A DNA stretch of 64,000 bases from an uncultured Clostridia bacterium (GTDB taxonomy: Bacteria > Bacillota > Clostridia > Christensenellales > Borkfalkiaceae): contig CAKQKE010000011.1 in NCBI GenBank assembly GCA_934247935.1, positions 5,262-69,261 on the forward strand, in the 5' to 3' direction. Position numbers and translations under genes: made by a program. Under the pieces are notes generated by a model, which was not told where the DNA came from, did not search any database, and worked only from the letters and a program-made list of their open reading frames with translations. How positions within the stretch are numbered: position 1 is the stretch's first letter; every line of letters starts with the position of its first letter. Below, one piece after another: positions 51,182 through 59,761 of the stretch.

Positions 51182-54079
51182 TTAATTTTCGCTTTGTTTA
51201 TTGAAAACCGCGTTGTTTATTATTTCGGCAAACACCTTGTAACCGTCTTCGTTTAAATGTATTCCGTCGGGTCTGAAAAGTTCTTTTTTAACTTCGCCGT
51301 CTTGCGTGAAAGAACTAAACGTGTCTATTCCGTTAAGCCACTCGGTTTTTTCAACAAGTTGCTTCATTTCATCTATAAAGCGACCGTATTCATCGTTGAA
51401 TTTGCCGCCTTTATAGAAGTTGGGCGTAGCCATAGAATAAATATAATGAATTTCGGCCTCGGGGAAATCGGTGTGCATTTTGTTTAACAACTTAGCCATT
51501 AAACTTGCGGCATATTCGCCCGTATGCCCCATATCGTTGATATTGTTGCCGCCCAAGAATACCAAAATTACAGACGGATTAAACGGTTTTACGAGTTTGT
51601 CATAAGCGTAAAGCCAATCTTCTACGATAGTTCCGCCGATGCCGACGTTGTAACCGAGTCTGCCGCCGATATCCGTTTGCCAGGTTTTCCAATAATCCAT
51701 GGTGCTTGAACCCATTAAAAGCACGCCGCCTTTTTCAGCCGATTTATATTGATTTGCAAGTTCGTTAATTCTCGTCTCGTAAGGCGAAACGTAAGTATAA
51801 GGTTTCATTTTCGATGTAAAATTCTCCACGTCTTGAGTGTTTGTGTTTGCATTGAGGTTCTTTAAAATTACCGAACCGCCTTTACCGCCGGCAGTTGCCG
51901 CCGCATTTTTCAAGAAATCTAATTCGACCGTGTGATAAACAAGACCGTCTATAAGTAGCGAAGTTTTGCCGCCGTAATTTACAAGCGTAAAATTCATTGT
52001 AGCGGCGTTTTTAACTTGCGGTCTTACAATCAACGTATAACCCGTCCAATTATCGGTGCCGTTTTTAATTTCGTGGAAGACTTGATAAGCCGAACCCGTG
52101 TACTCGAACACGTATCTAACCGCGTGCGTTTCGTCTACGTACGCGCTCAATTCGCCTTGCGTCCACGCCTTATATTCTCCCAATTGCATTCTGCCCGAAA
52201 CGAGCCAATATTCGCCGCTTACAGCCTTGTCGTCACTATATGCAAACGCTTTGTTATACGCGCTTTCAGTCTTGTAATAAGTGCCCGCATTGACGCTATT
52301 AAAGCAACCGTTTGCCGTAAACGCGTCTTTTTCAGCCGAAAACTCAACGTTTGAGGTGCTATTTTCAAGCGAGTTTACAAGAGCGTCGAAATCGTCGCCG
52401 TAATAGGTCCTGAAATCGCTGAAAGTCACGTTGCAATACTGTCTCATTGCGATTATAAACATCGTATAACCCCAATCTGCGTCTAAACTATACTCAAGTT
52501 TGTACTCGGGCATATAAGTTCCGTCTTTTAAATAAACCTTTATATCTTGTCCGCTGTAAACGAATAAATAATCAACTTCATACTCAGTGCCCTTTGGCAT
52601 GGTTTTTTTCTCGCAAGCCACATCAGCCAAACTCTTTCCGTTTACCGTAGCATAAGCGTAAAAACTGTTATTGGTGGGGAAACGGAAAAGGTGGAATTTT
52701 ACAAAGTTTTTAATATCTTTGGCAATTTGCAGTTCGACTTTACTTGCCGCACTACCCGAAGTTTTCGTATCGGTTATTCTTATATGTCCCGAAACGGCGT
52801 ATTCATAGCCGCCAACGGGTACTCCATTTTGATAAAGCGCACCCATTACTCTACCGTTTGTATCTTTGCCTTCGACGTACACGCTTCCGTCGTCGTTTTG
52901 AACAAATTTATTCAAATTTTCAGAAGTGTTTATAATAGAAATGCCCGTCGTTTTGTCTTGATAACCGACAAGCGCGTCTTGATACATGCTTTCGGCTTCC
53001 GCTCCGTCGGATACGATTTGCAAGTTTTTCATTAACACTTCGCAGTCGTAAGTGTTTAAGAACATTTCGGTATAAGAAAGTTGCGGAAGAGTTCTTCTAT
53101 AAACAATTTCGCCGTCAATAGTCATTACCATACTGCCGTCAACAACGATTACGCCCAAATTTACACCTTGTTCTGCGTCGTACAAAGTGGAAGAAAGATG
53201 CTCTTTATAATTGAGGAAATTGGTTCTGTCTTTATAGTCGGAGAAAATGAGATAATGATTTTCGTCCACACCTCTTAACGCAAAACGAATCTGATAATTG
53301 TTTGCATAAACAGCCGACAAAACAAACTCGTTGCCTTGCGCAAGCAATTGCGGATATATTTGCGCCGAAAAGGCGTAACTGCCGTTTAAATTAACGCCTT
53401 CTCCGTCAGTGACCGTTGCCGAACCTCTGAATGAGTAAACGAGATTTTCATAATCGTATTTAGCGTATTTTTTATTGCCGCCGCCCGTGAGCGAATGAGT
53501 GCCGAAAGGAAGCGCGACGTTGACTTTTACTTCTTCTTTGTTCGTGGTGGTTTTATCCTGAGACAAAACGTCGAAAATAAGCGTATGTGTTTGATTGTCG
53601 AAATTTACCTCGACCGTCGCGTCTTCGGACGCCTGATATTCGCATGCGCCGCTATAATCCTGCAAAGTCAAAAACGCCGCATATTCGCCTTCGGTAAACG
53701 TAACTTCGCCGTCGATTACTTTCTTACCTTGTACCGTTTTTACTTCGATGTTGGCGAGATTGGACAATACGTATACCGTAATCACGTACTTTCCTTCAGT
53801 TCCGGCGGGGGTCGTTAAATCAAAAACAAGTTGATTTTCGTTAAGCGAAATTTGCGCGGTTACACCGTCGTAAAGCGCATAATCGCAACTTTTTTCCGGT
53901 GATGATTTAAGTGCGTCATACTGCGACCTATTGAGCGTGACGCAATCGTTTTTCACCTCCACTCCCGCAACGGCAGTCACTTTAATGCTGTCGAGGGGGT
54001 TGTCTTCGGCCGTTATTTCACACGCGCACAAACACAGCGATAAAACGACCAAAAGTATAAAAAGCGATAACTTTTTCAT
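51182..54079 (-). CDS. Surface lipoprotein with C-terminal SGNH/GDSL esterase domain
   Basis: A 965-residue lipoprotein. The signal peptide ends LCAC (Cys 20-21 region). Residues 30-170 hold two small cadherin/DUF-like strand domains. Three beta-sandwich modules (about 190-360, 370-550, 555-755) follow, resembling those of the giant beta-helix proteins. The last 210 residues form an SGNH hydrolase: block I GSSTMDYW (Ser), block II GIGGTIVED (Gly), block III LGGNNIND (Asn), block V RPDGIHLNEDGY (Asp and His). All four catalytic blocks are present, so it is probably an active deacetylase or esterase for decorated polysaccharides. AAGGAGAG precedes the ATG at 54079. It is divergent to an AraC gene that likely controls it. 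Confidence 0.88.
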   Translation of the reverse strand: MKKLSLFILLVVLSLCLCACEITAEDNPLDSIKVTAVAGVEVKNDCVTLNRSQYDALKSSPEKSCDYALYDGVTAQISLNENQLVFDLTTPAGTEGKYVITVYVLSNLANIEVKTVQGKKVIDGEVTFTEGEYAAFLTLQDYSGACEYQASEDATVEVNFDNQTHTLIFDVLSQDKTTTNKEEVKVNVALPFGTHSLTGGGNKKYAKYDYENLVYSFRGSATVTDGEGVNLNGSYAFSAQIYPQLLAQGNEFVLSAVYANNYQIRFALRGVDENHYLIFSDYKDRTNFLNYKEHLSSTLYDAEQGVNLGVIVVDGSMVMTIDGEIVYRRTLPQLSYTEMFLNTYDCEVLMKNLQIVSDGAEAESMYQDALVGYQDKTTGISIINTSENLNKFVQNDDGSVYVEGKDTNGRVMGALYQNGVPVGGYEYAVSGHIRITDTKTSGSAASKVELQIAKDIKNFVKFHLFRFPTNNSFYAYATVNGKSLADVACEKKTMPKGTEYEVDYLFVYSGQDIKVYLKDGTYMPEYKLEYSLDADWGYTMFIIAMRQYCNVTFSDFRTYYGDDFDALVNSLENSTSNVEFSAEKDAFTANGCFNSVNAGTYYKTESAYNKAFAYSDDKAVSGEYWLVSGRMQLGEYKAWTQGELSAYVDETHAVRYVFEYTGSAYQVFHEIKNGTDNWTGYTLIVRPQVKNAATMNFTLVNYGGKTSLLIDGLVYHTVELDFLKNAAATAGGKGGSVILKNLNANTNTQDVENFTSKMKPYTYVSPYETRINELANQYKSAEKGGVLLMGSSTMDYWKTWQTDIGGRLGYNVGIGGTIVEDWLYAYDKLVKPFNPSVILVFLGGNNINDMGHTGEYAASLMAKLLNKMHTDFPEAEIHYIYSMATPNFYKGGKFNDEYGRFIDEMKQLVEKTEWLNGIDTFSSFTQDGEVKKELFRPDGIHLNEDGYKVFAEIINNAVFNKQSEN

Positions 54080-54108
54080 TTTTTCTCTCCTTAATTTTCG
54101 TTTTGTTA

Positions 54109-54137
54109 TTGACATAATTAAATATATCTACTATACT
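54109..54137 (+). promoter_or_regulatory. Promoter of the second AraC gene
   Basis: TTGACA (54109-54114), 17-bp spacer, TATACT (54132-54137). Its predicted start (about 54144) faces the start of the opposite promoter at 54155-54183. Confidence 0.75.
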
Positions 54138-54154
54138 CAAACTATATCAAGATA

Positions 54155-54183
54155 ATTATATCAAAATCAATATTTCTATTCAA
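54155..54183 (-). promoter_or_regulatory. Promoter of the SGNH lipoprotein gene
   Basis: Minus-strand TTGAAT (54178-54183), 17-bp spacer, TATAAT (54155-54160). Predicted start about 54148, within a few bases of the opposite start. A TATATCAAGATAATTATATCA near-palindrome lies over the -10. Confidence 0.7.
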
Positions 54184-54231
54184 TACATAAAATTGCAAAC
54201 TTAAACGCAATTACAGGCAATAAGGAAAAAA

Positions 54232-55068
54232 ATGAAGACGACAAAAAGAACGGTAGAACTTCTTTCGGGCACAACGTTAGCCATTCGCCCCGACAACTAT
54301 TACCGCCACCCGCTGCTTTACAACGTAGTGCAGTCGGGATACGTGATAGGCGGTTTAAAACACTCGGTTTCAAGGGCGGGATACAACTCTTACGGGCTGT
54401 ACTCGGTGCTTAAAGGCGAAGTGGTTTTAAAGACGAAAAACAAGACTTATAAGGCGCAAGCGGGCGACACGCTGTTTTTCTCGCAAGAAGACGCACACAC
54501 CGTGGAAAACGGCGGCGATATACCTTACGAAACGTATTTTATGTATTTATACGGACCGGAAGTCAAGGGTTTTTACGACAGTTTTCAATCGAAATTCGGC
54601 TACGTGATGAAGGGTTTTACTCCGCCGTCGCTTGCAGACGCCGTAACTCAAATCACCGCCATGATACAGTCGGGAAATGAAAATAAATACCTTATTTCTT
54701 CCCTTTTGTACAACGTTTTGACCGAACTTTTGCAAAAATGCGACGTCAGCGACGGACACGCCGGCATTACGGACGCGATTAAATACGTAATGGAACATTA
54801 TAAAGAAAAAATTACTCTCGATACCCTTGCTTCAATGGCGTACACCGACAAGTTTTATTTTATCAGGCAGTTTCACTCGCTTACGGGTTTTACCCCCAAA
54901 GAATATCAAAACGAACTGCGTCTGAACGAGGCGTTGAGTTTGCTTAAAAATACCGATTTGTCGATAACGGCGATTGCAAACGAGGTCGGCTTTTCGGACG
55001 CACGGGGGCTTATCGCGCTGATTAAAAACAGAAAAGGCTGCCCTCCTTCTCAACTGAGAAAAAAATAA
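54232..55068 (+). CDS. AraC-family transcriptional regulator
   Basis: A 278-residue regulator with an N-terminal cupin sensor domain (about 40-120, GLYSVLKGEVVLKTKNKTY...AGDTLFFSQEDAHTVE) and a C-terminal double HTH (about 180-275; second helix pair ITAIANEVGFSDARGLIALIKN..CPPSQLR). AAGGA lies before the ATG. It is divergent from the SGNH lipoprotein gene across a 152-bp region with facing promoters, which is the usual layout for a regulator and its target. Confidence 0.92.
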   Translation: MKTTKRTVELLSGTTLAIRPDNYYRHPLLYNVVQSGYVIGGLKHSVSRAGYNSYGLYSVLKGEVVLKTKNKTYKAQAGDTLFFSQEDAHTVENGGDIPYETYFMYLYGPEVKGFYDSFQSKFGYVMKGFTPPSLADAVTQITAMIQSGNENKYLISSLLYNVLTELLQKCDVSDGHAGITDAIKYVMEHYKEKITLDTLASMAYTDKFYFIRQFHSLTGFTPKEYQNELRLNEALSLLKNTDLSITAIANEVGFSDARGLIALIKNRKGCPPSQLRKK

Positions 55069-55300
55069 GAGGAAAAAATAAAACACAAACTTTTACATCT
55101 TTCCTGATTTAACCGCTCTCATATGCGGCAAAATTTTATATATCACGTTTAAGTCCGAGCGCATAATTGAAATTTTAATCGCGACTACTCAATTAATCTT
55201 TTAGGCGTGATTGTATGTTTTTAAGCGTGGCCGCACGTTTAAATTAAACACGGCACGACAATTTATCGCAACATAAAAACACAAATATTTGACATAACGC

Positions 55301-55333
55301 AAAAGCGACGGCAAATTCTGCCGCCGCTTTTTT
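55301..55333 (+). terminator. Terminator downstream of the second AraC gene
   Basis: AAAAGCGACGGC, 7-base loop, GCCGCCGCTTTTTT with one mismatch. It lies 233 bp past the stop; the gap between holds no gene. Confidence 0.6.
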
Positions 55334-55340
55334 AAAAACA

Positions 55341-55374
55341 AAAAAGGACAACGAAAAAATTCGTCGTCCTTTTT
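55341..55374 (-). terminator. Terminator of tRNA-Thr
   Basis: AAAAAGGACAACGAA and TTCGTCGTCCTTTTT with one mismatch, directly after the tRNA 3' end on the minus strand; A and T runs on both sides. Confidence 0.7.
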
Positions 55375-55378
55375 ATTA

Positions 55379-55454
55379 TGGAGCTACTAGGCAGACTCGA
55401 ACTGCCGACCTGCTGATTACGAATCAGCTGCTCTACCGACTGAGCCATAGTAGC
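55379..55454 (-). tRNA. tRNA-Thr (anticodon CGU)
   Basis: A 76-nt minus-strand cloverleaf. The acceptor GCTACTA pairs with TAGTAGC, discriminator T, encoded CCA. The D-arm has GGCTCAGTCGGTAGAGC, the anticodon stem GCTGA/TCAGC encloses TTCGTAA (anticodon CGT, codon ACG), and the T-loop is GTTCGAGTC. A weak promoter is likely near 55460-55490. Confidence 0.97.
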
Positions 55455-55567
55455 AACAAGTTACCTAATAAATATATAACATTAATTGAAAAAAAGCAAG
55501 CAATCTGATTGAAATTATTAAATTTTTTTAAAAAAGTCATTTTTTTTCGCAAAGTGGTTTATTTTGA

Positions 55568-55596
55568 TTGAAAGATTTAAAAAATCGTGTTATAAT
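55568..55596 (+). promoter_or_regulatory. Promoter of tRNA-Ser
   Basis: TTGAAA (55568-55573), 17-bp spacer, TATAAT (55591-55596) with an extended TGT just before it; 26 bp upstream of the tRNA. Confidence 0.8.
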
Positions 55597-55622
55597 AAGC
55601 AAGCAATTTAAATAACATACAT

Positions 55623-55711
55623 GGAAACGTATCGAAGAGGTCATAACGGCCCTGACTCGAAATCAGGTATACAGCAATGTATCGTGGGTTCGAATCCCAC
55701 CGTTTCCGCCA
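55623..55711 (+). tRNA. tRNA-Ser (anticodon CGA)
   Basis: An 89-nt class II tRNA with a long variable arm. The acceptor GGAAACG pairs with CGTTTCC, discriminator G, encoded CCA. The anticodon loop CTCGAAA in stem CCTGA/TCAGG gives CGA (codon UCG). T-arm GTGGGTTCGAATCCCAC. Confidence 0.97.
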
Positions 55712-55715
55712 ACCA

Positions 55716-55745
55716 AAAAAAGTAGACTTGACGTCTACTTTTTTT
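55716..55745 (+). terminator. Terminator of tRNA-Ser
   Basis: AAAAAGTAGAC, loop TTGAC, GTCTACTTTTTTT, within a few bases of the tRNA end. Confidence 0.85.
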
Positions 55746-56073
55746 GGTTTCCAGAATATATCGGTGGGATTCGAAGAGAGCGACGCTGCTACGCAGCGGA
55801 AAAAGTTGCCTGTGGCAAGTTTTTAGCGACTGACCGAAGCAATATGTAAAGCACAAGTTTATGTTTTCGTTAAATGCTTTACATATTGCAAGAAGAATCC
55901 CACCGTGTGTCGAGCAAAATTTATTTTGCGACGAGCGAATTCCCCTCTTCCTAATTTTTATTTACTCTTCGCAGACGGCTTGTCCGTCAAGTCAGCCGAG
56001 GGTTTCCCGCTTGCGGGTGTCGGCTGTATCCCACTTTCTTTTTTTGGTTTCCAGAATATATAGGTGGGATTCG
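55741..56073. repeat. tRNA-tail repeat region: 33-bp direct repeat 300 bp apart, plus T-arm copies
   Basis: TTTTTGGTTTCCAGAATATA followed by (C/A)GGTGGGATTCG occurs at 55741-55773 and 56041-56073, exactly 300 bp apart. The GGTGGGATTCGAA part is the complement of the tRNA-Ser T-arm 3' half (TTCGAATCCCACC). A direct copy (GAATCCCACCG) lies at about 55894-55904. Between them a perfect 15-bp stem GCAATATGTAAAGCA (55839-55853) / TGCTTTACATATTGC (55875-55889) and a CAGCCGA..TCGGCTG hairpin are visible. Non-coding and scrambled, it resembles integration or recombination debris at a tRNA gene. Confidence 0.6.
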
Positions 56074-56227
56074 TAAGGAACGCAGAGACGGAATAGCGAT
56101 TATTCGCAATAAAGCGCAATCGCGTCAGAGAGCGACGGCGCAAAGCGGCACGTTTATATAGTGAAGCACCCGTCAAAGTGCCATTTGAAGTTTTTCAGAA
56201 TTTCTACGTCCGCAAACTCAATAGCGG

Positions 56228-56256
56228 TTGAAAAATTTTGAAAAGTGTGGTATAAT
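56228..56256 (+). promoter_or_regulatory. Promoter ahead of the methyltransferase remnant and nuclease gene
   Basis: TTGAAA (56228-56233), 17-bp spacer, TATAAT (56251-56256), extended TGG before the -10. Confidence 0.7.
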
Positions 56257-56285
56257 ATAGAAAATTTGATTGGCGGAAGCCTCAA

Positions 56286-56375
56286 ATAAACTTAATTAGA
56301 CTATTCAGTGGTTGCAATAATTTGGATTTAGGCTTTGAAAAAGCCGGTTTCAATGGAGTAGACCCAAGGCAATAG
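56286..56375 (+). pseudogene. Remnant of a cytosine-5 DNA methyltransferase (N-terminal motif I)
   Basis: The frame at 56286 reads INLIRLFSGCNNLDLGFEKA then GFNGVDPRQ and a stop. LFSGCxxLDLGFEKAGF is motif I (AdoMet binding) of C5 methyltransferases such as Dcm or HpaII-type enzymes, where the usual form is DLFSGCGGLDLGFEKAGF. Nothing of the remaining nine motifs is seen in the 200 bp before the next gene, and there is no start codon with a ribosome site. It is therefore a broken piece, likely of the modification half of a restriction-modification system. Confidence 0.65.
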
Positions 56376-56573
56376 ACACGAAAAATAAAAGCATTTCATA
56401 GAATATCTTTAGTTTGCTCTTAAAAACTCGTTATTTTTTGAAACGGACATCGTTTTTCATACGGTGTTGCAATATCGACATACGCATCATAAAATCGGGC
56501 AATAAGAATGGTCGAAACAAAAATCACTTAAATGAATACGCTTTTTAACATCAATGCGAGAGGAGTAATCATT

Positions 56574-57176
56574 ATGAAATTAGCAGAATATGAGAAAGTC
56601 AAAGACCTTAACTATTTGGACTATTGCGATTATTTACAACAAAAATATGGTATTGGGTTAAGCGACTATATGACAAAATCGTGGAATAAAAATTCCAAAG
56701 TCACACGAACAAAAGACGGTTTATTGGCTCATCATAAATATGAAGACCACGCTATAATGCTGTCAACTAAAGAGTATGCCATGCAAAATCCTTTTGAATG
56801 GCAATTGGCAAAAAATATAGTTTATTGCGATTACTTGGAACACCTATTATTACATATTTTAATTTGTGAATATCCTGCCGAAGACCATAATATACTTGAA
56901 GCAGTTGGAGTTGGTGGTGTTATCAATTTTATTGTGCCTGAATTAAACGATTTATACAGTGGTTGGGAAACAGGACAAGCGTGGAGAAAAAATTGCCACA
57001 ATCTTGTCATTAACGATAAACATGTATATTTGACTTTATTGAAAAGATTTAAAACTTCTTGTAAAGATTATCCTTTTTATACGAAAGATTGTTTGTTTAC
57101 AAGTTTAAATGAGGCTTTTGGTTTGTGGTCACGCAAACAAAATGAAAAACTATTCAAAGAAATTGAGGCTTTATAA
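56574..57176 (+). CDS. HNH-like nuclease-family protein, possible restriction remnant
   Basis: A 200-residue protein of uncertain function. The core GLLAHHKYEDHAIMLSTKEY...NPFEWQLAKNIVYCDYLEHLLLHILI has the H-H..., N, and H pattern expected of a His-Me finger (HNH-type) nuclease that cuts DNA with a bound metal. A C-terminal helical part follows. I start at the ATG at 56574 because GAGAGGAG lies 8 bases upstream; an ATG at 56532 is less likely. Codon use is more A/T-rich and less like the neighbours (many AAA, TTT, TAT), which suggests transfer. It lies just after the methyltransferase remnant and beside tRNA-Ser, so it may be the nuclease left from a restriction-modification island. Confidence 0.55.
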   Translation: MKLAEYEKVKDLNYLDYCDYLQQKYGIGLSDYMTKSWNKNSKVTRTKDGLLAHHKYEDHAIMLSTKEYAMQNPFEWQLAKNIVYCDYLEHLLLHILICEYPAEDHNILEAVGVGGVINFIVPELNDLYSGWETGQAWRKNCHNLVINDKHVYLTLLKRFKTSCKDYPFYTKDCLFTSLNEAFGLWSRKQNEKLFKEIEAL

Positions 57177-57325
57177 TGCGAGAATAAGTTATAAAAAATC
57201 TTTATATGATAAAGGCGTTTGTGCAAGAAGTGATACTTGATAATGACAACGTAACGATACCCTATAACTTTACCGAAAACTATACATAGTATAGAGTTAC
57301 GCAAGAAATAATACAAAACGTGCAA

Positions 57326-57350
57326 AGGCAGTCTCGAAAAAAGACTGCCT
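57326..57350. terminator. Hairpin after the HNH-like gene
   Basis: AGGCAGTCT and AGACTGCCT arms around CGAAAAA. No long T-run, so only a weak terminator by itself; the stronger one follows at 57402. Confidence 0.5.
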
Positions 57351-57401
57351 ATAATAAAAATTTGTGTTCGTATAAACTTCCTCCGTTTCCGCTCTTTTTT
57401 C

Positions 57402-57427
57402 CCACACGCTTGGCGTGTGGTTTTTTT
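57402..57427 (+). terminator. Intrinsic terminator of the HNH-like gene
   Basis: CCACACGC, loop TTG, GCGTGTGG, TTTTTTT. The same module, with the same upstream CTTCCGCTC-type leader, is found at 14322. Confidence 0.8.
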
Positions 57428-57492
57428 ATTTACGGTTTATATTCTCCGGCAAATGTATATTCGATATTCGCCCTCGATATCTTGTATAAATT

Positions 57493-58959
57493 TTAAAAAT
57501 ACAAATGCTCTTTTTGTTTTGCATTGAATATGTATTTAAACGCCCCGAACAAAAGCACTGCGCTTGCAACCGCCCACGCCAAAGGATCTGCAAAAGTCAA
57601 CCCCAACAATGCGTTTTTGCTTGCGTTTACGTTTATCGGTCCGTTGTTTATCATAGCGGGCAAAACCAAACATAAAACCGTTCTTGCAATAAGTTCGCCA
57701 ACACCCGCAATAAACGGAAACAGTGATTTTTCGATACCTTGCAACGAATTACGCAAAACGCACAATATTCCCAATATATAATATAAAGACAAATCACAAT
57801 AAAGATATGTGTTTCCGTACCGAATAGCCAAATTGCTGATTTTTTCCGGGGAATAAAATATTTTCATATACGTTCCGTTTATTGTCAATAATAGGCCGAT
57901 TGCTGCGCAAATTATGAAAATGACAAAAGCGATCGCCAAAGCGTCTTTTACTCCTTTTTTTACTCTTTCGGTTTCGTTTGCCCCATAGTTTTGACCGCAA
58001 TAGGAAAGCATTGCAGTGCCCAAAGCGTTATACGGACACATTAAAAAATTGTTTAATTTAGTCGCTGCGCCGAAACCGTTCTGAGCCGCGGCGGAAATAA
58101 CGACGCCGTCTGTCGACGTATCGAATTTTACTATCACCGCCTGCATAACGATTAAGCCGATACACAATATCGAAAACTGAAAAGCCAACGGCAATCCGAG
58201 TTTTAAGTGATTAATAACCGAATTTTTTTCAATTCTGAAATCGGATTTTGCCAGTCGATATTCTTTGTATTTTACAAACGTATAAACAAAACATCCTATT
58301 GCCGATATCGCCTGAGCAATAATCGTCGCTATAGCCGCCCCCGCCACGCCCTTTTTGAATACGGCGATAAAAAGCAAATCCAACACTATGTTAAGAACGG
58401 TGGATATAATCAAAAACACAAGCGGTGTATGTGAATCGCCCACGCTTCTTAAAAACGACGAAATCAGATTGTAAAAAATTTGAGTTATGCTGCCGGCAAA
58501 TATAATAAAAACGTAAACGTATGCCGATTGATATATTTCGTTTTGTATCGGGTTGGCAGATTTTTCAAGCCCTATCCATTTGAGTAACGGGTTAATTGAA
58601 AAAATCGATATAACCGTGAGCAACACGCTTATTATCAACGATAAAACTATTTGAGTCGATAACGAGCGTTTTACTGCGGCAATGTTTTTTTGCCCTAAAT
58701 TTTTTGATGTTATTACCGAAAAACCGGCTGTGCAACCGAATGCAAATTGTAAAACGATGAAAACTATATTTCCCGTGTTGTTTACGCCGGCGACTTGATT
58801 TTCATTGAGAAATTGCCCGCAAATGGCTGCGTCGGCTATCGTATAGATTTGTTGGAATAAATAACTTATCAATATAGGAATCGAAAAACTTACTATAACC
58901 TTCCAGACGCTTCCTTTTGTCAAATCCAACGGCTTGAATAATTCTTTTAATTTATTCAT
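57493..58959 (-). CDS. MATE-family efflux transporter (second)
   Basis: A 488-residue twelve-helix MATE exporter, not closely similar to the one at 3544. The opening helices (IPILISYLFQQIYTIADAAICGQFL) and the mid-protein AAAQNGFGAATKLNNFLMCPYNALGTAMLSYCGQNYGANETERVKKG match the DinF/MatE group. AAGGAAG precedes the ATG. It is monocistronic; substrate unknown. Confidence 0.9.
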   Translation of the reverse strand: MNKLKELFKPLDLTKGSVWKVIVSFSIPILISYLFQQIYTIADAAICGQFLNENQVAGVNNTGNIVFIVLQFAFGCTAGFSVITSKNLGQKNIAAVKRSLSTQIVLSLIISVLLTVISIFSINPLLKWIGLEKSANPIQNEIYQSAYVYVFIIFAGSITQIFYNLISSFLRSVGDSHTPLVFLIISTVLNIVLDLLFIAVFKKGVAGAAIATIIAQAISAIGCFVYTFVKYKEYRLAKSDFRIEKNSVINHLKLGLPLAFQFSILCIGLIVMQAVIVKFDTSTDGVVISAAAQNGFGAATKLNNFLMCPYNALGTAMLSYCGQNYGANETERVKKGVKDALAIAFVIFIICAAIGLLLTINGTYMKIFYSPEKISNLAIRYGNTYLYCDLSLYYILGILCVLRNSLQGIEKSLFPFIAGVGELIARTVLCLVLPAMINNGPINVNASKNALLGLTFADPLAWAVASAVLLFGAFKYIFNAKQKEHLYF

Positions 58960-59191
58960 AAATCAAACTTCCTTTTCGCTTGAAAAACAAAAATAATTAT
59001 ACAACTTTTTTTAAAAATGTAAATTAAAACGAAACACATTTTCGTAAAATTTATTATAAAATTTAACGGCGAAAAACCCTTGAATTTTATTTTGTTTCGT
59101 TATAAATCAATATAGACGTTTATGACGATAAAATATTATGCTTTGTTATTTGCGACGAAAAGAAAACAAACAAAAAGCGTTTAAATTATTT
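58960..59191. other. Gap between the second MATE gene and the XRE gene
   Basis: AT-rich, no gene seen. No confident promoter for the MATE gene. Confidence 0.4.
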
Positions 59192-59231
59192 AAGCGGCGT
59201 GGTAAAAACGTTTTTACCACGCCGCTTTTTT
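59192..59231. terminator. Bidirectional terminator
   Basis: A 17-bp perfect stem AAGCGGCGTGGTAAAAA / TTTTTACCACGCCGCTT separated by CG, followed by T-runs; it lies after the XRE gene on the minus strand. Confidence 0.8.
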
Positions 59232-59252
59232 AAATTAAAACCGCTGTTTTTA

Positions 59253-59286
59253 CCGTTTTTACGCACAACGGTTGCTGTAAAAACGG
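59253..59286. repeat. Intergenic hairpin of the TACGTA family (ACAACGGTTG-centred variant)
   Basis: CCGTTTTTACGCA and TGCTGTAAAAACGG arms around CAACGGTT, directly after the XRE stop. Confidence 0.55.
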
Positions 59287-59296
59287 CATTTTATAA

Positions 59297-59761
59297 TTAT
59301 TTTTTCTTCATTCCTTTAACAACGACGAACACCCCGACAAGCATTTCGGCGATTGACAACCCCATCAAAAGTCCCGAGAAAAAGTCTTTTACGCTCGACC
59401 CGCCAAAAGTATGAGACAACGCCTGAAAAGCAACCCCCATAACGATAAGTATAACGCCCGTCAATGTCGTTTTTTGCCTTTCCGACTCTTGCATTCTTCT
59501 TATTAAATCGAGGATTTGCTCGTCATCGTATAGACGGAGACTTTTTTCGTTTGTTTCTTCGCCGTCCATCAATTCGGATATTGTCACATTCAATTCCTTA
59601 CACAAATCCTTTACTATTGAATAATCGGGCATACACTTCCCCGTTTCCCATTTTGAAACGGTTTTGTTGGAAACGCCTAAACGCTCGGCGATTTGTTCTT
59701 GCGTTAAATTTTGTTCTTTACGTTTTTTCGCAATAAATTTTCCTGTATTGACCTGATTCAT
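59297..59761 (-). CDS. XRE-family transcriptional regulator with membrane tail
   Basis: A 154-residue protein. The N-terminal HTH (about 6-62: FIAKKRKEQNLTQEQIAERLGVSNKTVSKWETGKCMPDYSIV) is a classic Cro/CI fold. A linker and two hydrophobic stretches (about 100-120 and 128-148) suggest membrane attachment, as in several Clostridial XRE regulators. AAGGAG precedes the ATG. Target unknown. Confidence 0.88.
   Translation of the reverse strand: MNQVNTGKFIAKKRKEQNLTQEQIAERLGVSNKTVSKWETGKCMPDYSIVKDLCKELNVTISELMDGEETNEKSLRLYDDEQILDLIRRMQESERQKTTLTGVILIVMGVAFQALSHTFGGSSVKDFFSGLLMGLSIAEMLVGVFVVVKGMKKK

Noticed and set aside
55641..55856. 71-residue minus-strand reading frame ending in GFEPTIHCCIPDFESGPL
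   Set aside because: It is the antisense of the tRNA-Ser gene; frames of this kind (VGFEPT...) are well-known false proteins.
55958..56176. 72-residue minus-strand reading frame in the tRNA-tail repeat region
   Set aside because: It lies over the 33-bp repeat, has no ribosome site and no protein-like composition.
56060..56228. Short frame ending EAPVKVPFEVFQNFYVRKLNSG after the tRNA repeats
   Set aside because: It is open only for a few dozen codons, has no start with a ribosome site, and sits in scrambled repeat DNA.
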